Assembly: GCF_023015905.1 (NCBI RefSeq)
Contig: NZ_JALKBD010000008.1
Coordinates: 148,515-212,514 of the forward strand
Length of the DNA stretch: 64,000 nucleotides
Origin: Arenibacter sp. F20364
GTDB lineage: Bacteria; Bacteroidota; Bacteroidia; Flavobacteriales; Flavobacteriaceae
Direction of reading: 5' to 3'
Under the pieces are notes generated by a model. It was given only the letters and a program-made list of their open reading frames with translations. It was not told where the DNA came from and made no database searches. The number at the start of each line of letters is the position of its first letter. Within the stretch, counting starts at the first letter, position 1. Below are positions 63,112 to 64,000 of this stretch, piece by piece. The position numbers were made by a program, and so were the translations under genes.

Positions 63112-63627
63112 TTAGCTAAAAAAGGGAAACAAGGCAGATCTGTATTCCCAGGCCTTATATATAAATAGGCCCAGATAAATTATGGTAACCATAAATTTCA
63201 GGAAGGCCCCGGTTAAAAAGCCTAAAAAAGAACCAAAGGCGGCCTTTAGGGCCGTTTTTTGATCGGCCCTGTTGATCAGTTCCCCTACCAAAGCGCCCAA
63301 AAAAGGCCAGATTATGATTCCAAAAAATCCAAGAACTGGAAATATAAGGGCTACTAGGAGTCCAATGGTAGTGCCGATCATTCCCCACTTACTTCCCCCG
63401 AATTTCTTGGTTCCCCAAACGGGAATAATGTAGTCCAGGGCAAAAACTAGTAAAGCTACGGCCAAGGTAATTCCCAAAAAAATCCAATCATCTGGAATGG
63501 CTTTTGTAAGATAGAGCAGTAGTAAGCCTACCCAGCTTATAGGTGTTCCCGGCAGGACAGGAAGAAAACTGCCTAAAATGCCTATGAACATTAAGATGAA
63601 TCCAATTGTCAGCAATACAATATCCAT
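63112..63627 (-). CDS. DUF456 membrane protein
   Basis: A 171-residue protein with four to five membrane helices, of the DUF456 family: VLPGTPISWVGLLLLYL near the N-terminus, WGTKKFGGSKWGMIGTTIG and FLGALVGELI in the middle. The glycine-rich pattern resembles glycine-zipper proteins. Function unknown. It converges with the nitroreductase gene. Confidence 0.83.
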   Translation of the reverse strand: MDIVLLTIGFILMFIGILGSFLPVLPGTPISWVGLLLLYLTKAIPDDWIFLGITLAVALLVFALDYIIPVWGTKKFGGSKWGMIGTTIGLLVALIFPVLGFFGIIIWPFLGALVGELINRADQKTALKAAFGSFLGFLTGAFLKFMVTIIYLGLFIYKAWEYRSALFPFFS

Positions 63628-63733
63628 ATGGCTTTTTTGATTTTTTTAGGGAAGTGTACTTCCTGTTTGACGAAGATAGGGAGGATTTGTTACATGGATG
63701 GAGTGGTCACTTCTGCAGAGTCCTTTTTCGGGA

Positions 63734-63934
63734 CTCCCGATGATTATCGGGAGAGAAGTTTTAATCAATGCACATTTTTTATAGTTCAATGTTGAAAATT
63801 TATGCGCACAATTGATGTTTTGGTTCAGTTACTAGTGAGATTTACTCATGTCATTTTTATTTGAGTGGTATTCGTGAACCTTCGGTTTCTCGTCGCTATC
63901 GCTCTGTCGAAATGACTGGAGTTGTCACTTCGAC
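63734..63934. repeat. Repeat-rich end of the window
   Basis: CTCCCGAT-GATT-ATCGGGAG (63734-63753) is a perfect hairpin. GTCGAAATGAC-N7-GTCACTTCGAC (63906-63934, one mismatch) belongs to the GTCATTTCGAC type of repeat common in Flavobacteriaceae. The stretch 63628-64000 has no gene that I can support. Confidence 0.55.
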
Positions 63935-64000
63935 AACTGATGCTTTTTCGCAACGATTGAGAAGTCGCACAGGTTTTGGTTTTAATTTTGGGATCCTATA

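Noticed and set aside
1..64000. CRISPR arrays, prophage, insertion sequences, tRNA or rRNA genes
   Set aside because: No repeat-spacer pattern, transposase or phage protein, or cloverleaf-type sequence was seen by eye.

Overview
The window comes from a member of the Bacteroidota, most likely a marine Flavobacteriaceae. The evidence is an AT-rich sequence with -7 boxes of the TAnnTTTG type, weak Shine-Dalgarno signals, a fused CcoN-CcoO oxidase subunit, a NrtR-type Nudix regulator, a TMTC-like glycosyltransferase and typical flavobacterial intergenic hairpin repeats. I saw no rRNA, tRNA, CRISPR, phage or insertion sequence.

Layout. (1) 1-651: 3' end of a TRAP transporter large subunit, closed by a 32-bp palindromic terminator. 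(2) 972-16398: a one-strand phosphonate island. It holds PhnA, PhnY and PhnW (2-aminoethylphosphonate to phosphonoacetaldehyde to phosphonoacetate to acetate plus phosphate), three organophosphate-type MFS permeases, a phosphonate-associated alcohol dehydrogenase, a FAD amine oxidase, three exported phosphoesterases of three unrelated folds, and an XRE-cupin regulator. (3) 16797-19603: proC-proB-proA. (4) 19861-28483: a GH92 mannosidase, a siroheme-synthase N-domain protein, xylulokinase, xylose isomerase, a LacI regulator and a sugar kinase; the last pairs with a nucleotidyltransferase at 28496-29386. (5) 29717-48330: a microaerobic respiration region with hemN, two universal stress proteins, the full cbb3 oxidase set (ccoS, ccoNO, ccoQ, ccoP, ccoG, fixH, a SafE-like protein, ccoI), an FNR-like regulator, and an inserted PVC-type lipoprotein dehydrogenase. 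An amidohydrolase and a PIG-L deacetylase also lie here. (6) 48543-50775: NrtR-type regulator, a candidate small RNA, and homogentisate dioxygenase. (7) 50822-62506: the histidine utilisation pathway (hutG, hutU, hutI, hutH, LysR), interrupted by a three-gene glycosylation-type cassette. (8) 62551-63627: nitroreductase and a DUF456 membrane protein, then repeat-rich DNA to the end.

Two things stand out. The phosphonate island looks like a complete scavenging system that could free phosphonate or phosphate head groups outside the cytoplasm, import them and oxidise them to phosphate. Separately, five promoters in the respiration region carry a TGA-N6-TCA box whose centre lies exactly 29.5 bp upstream of the -7 element. 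One of them drives an FNR-like protein that keeps three of the four E. coli FNR cluster cysteines at identical spacing.
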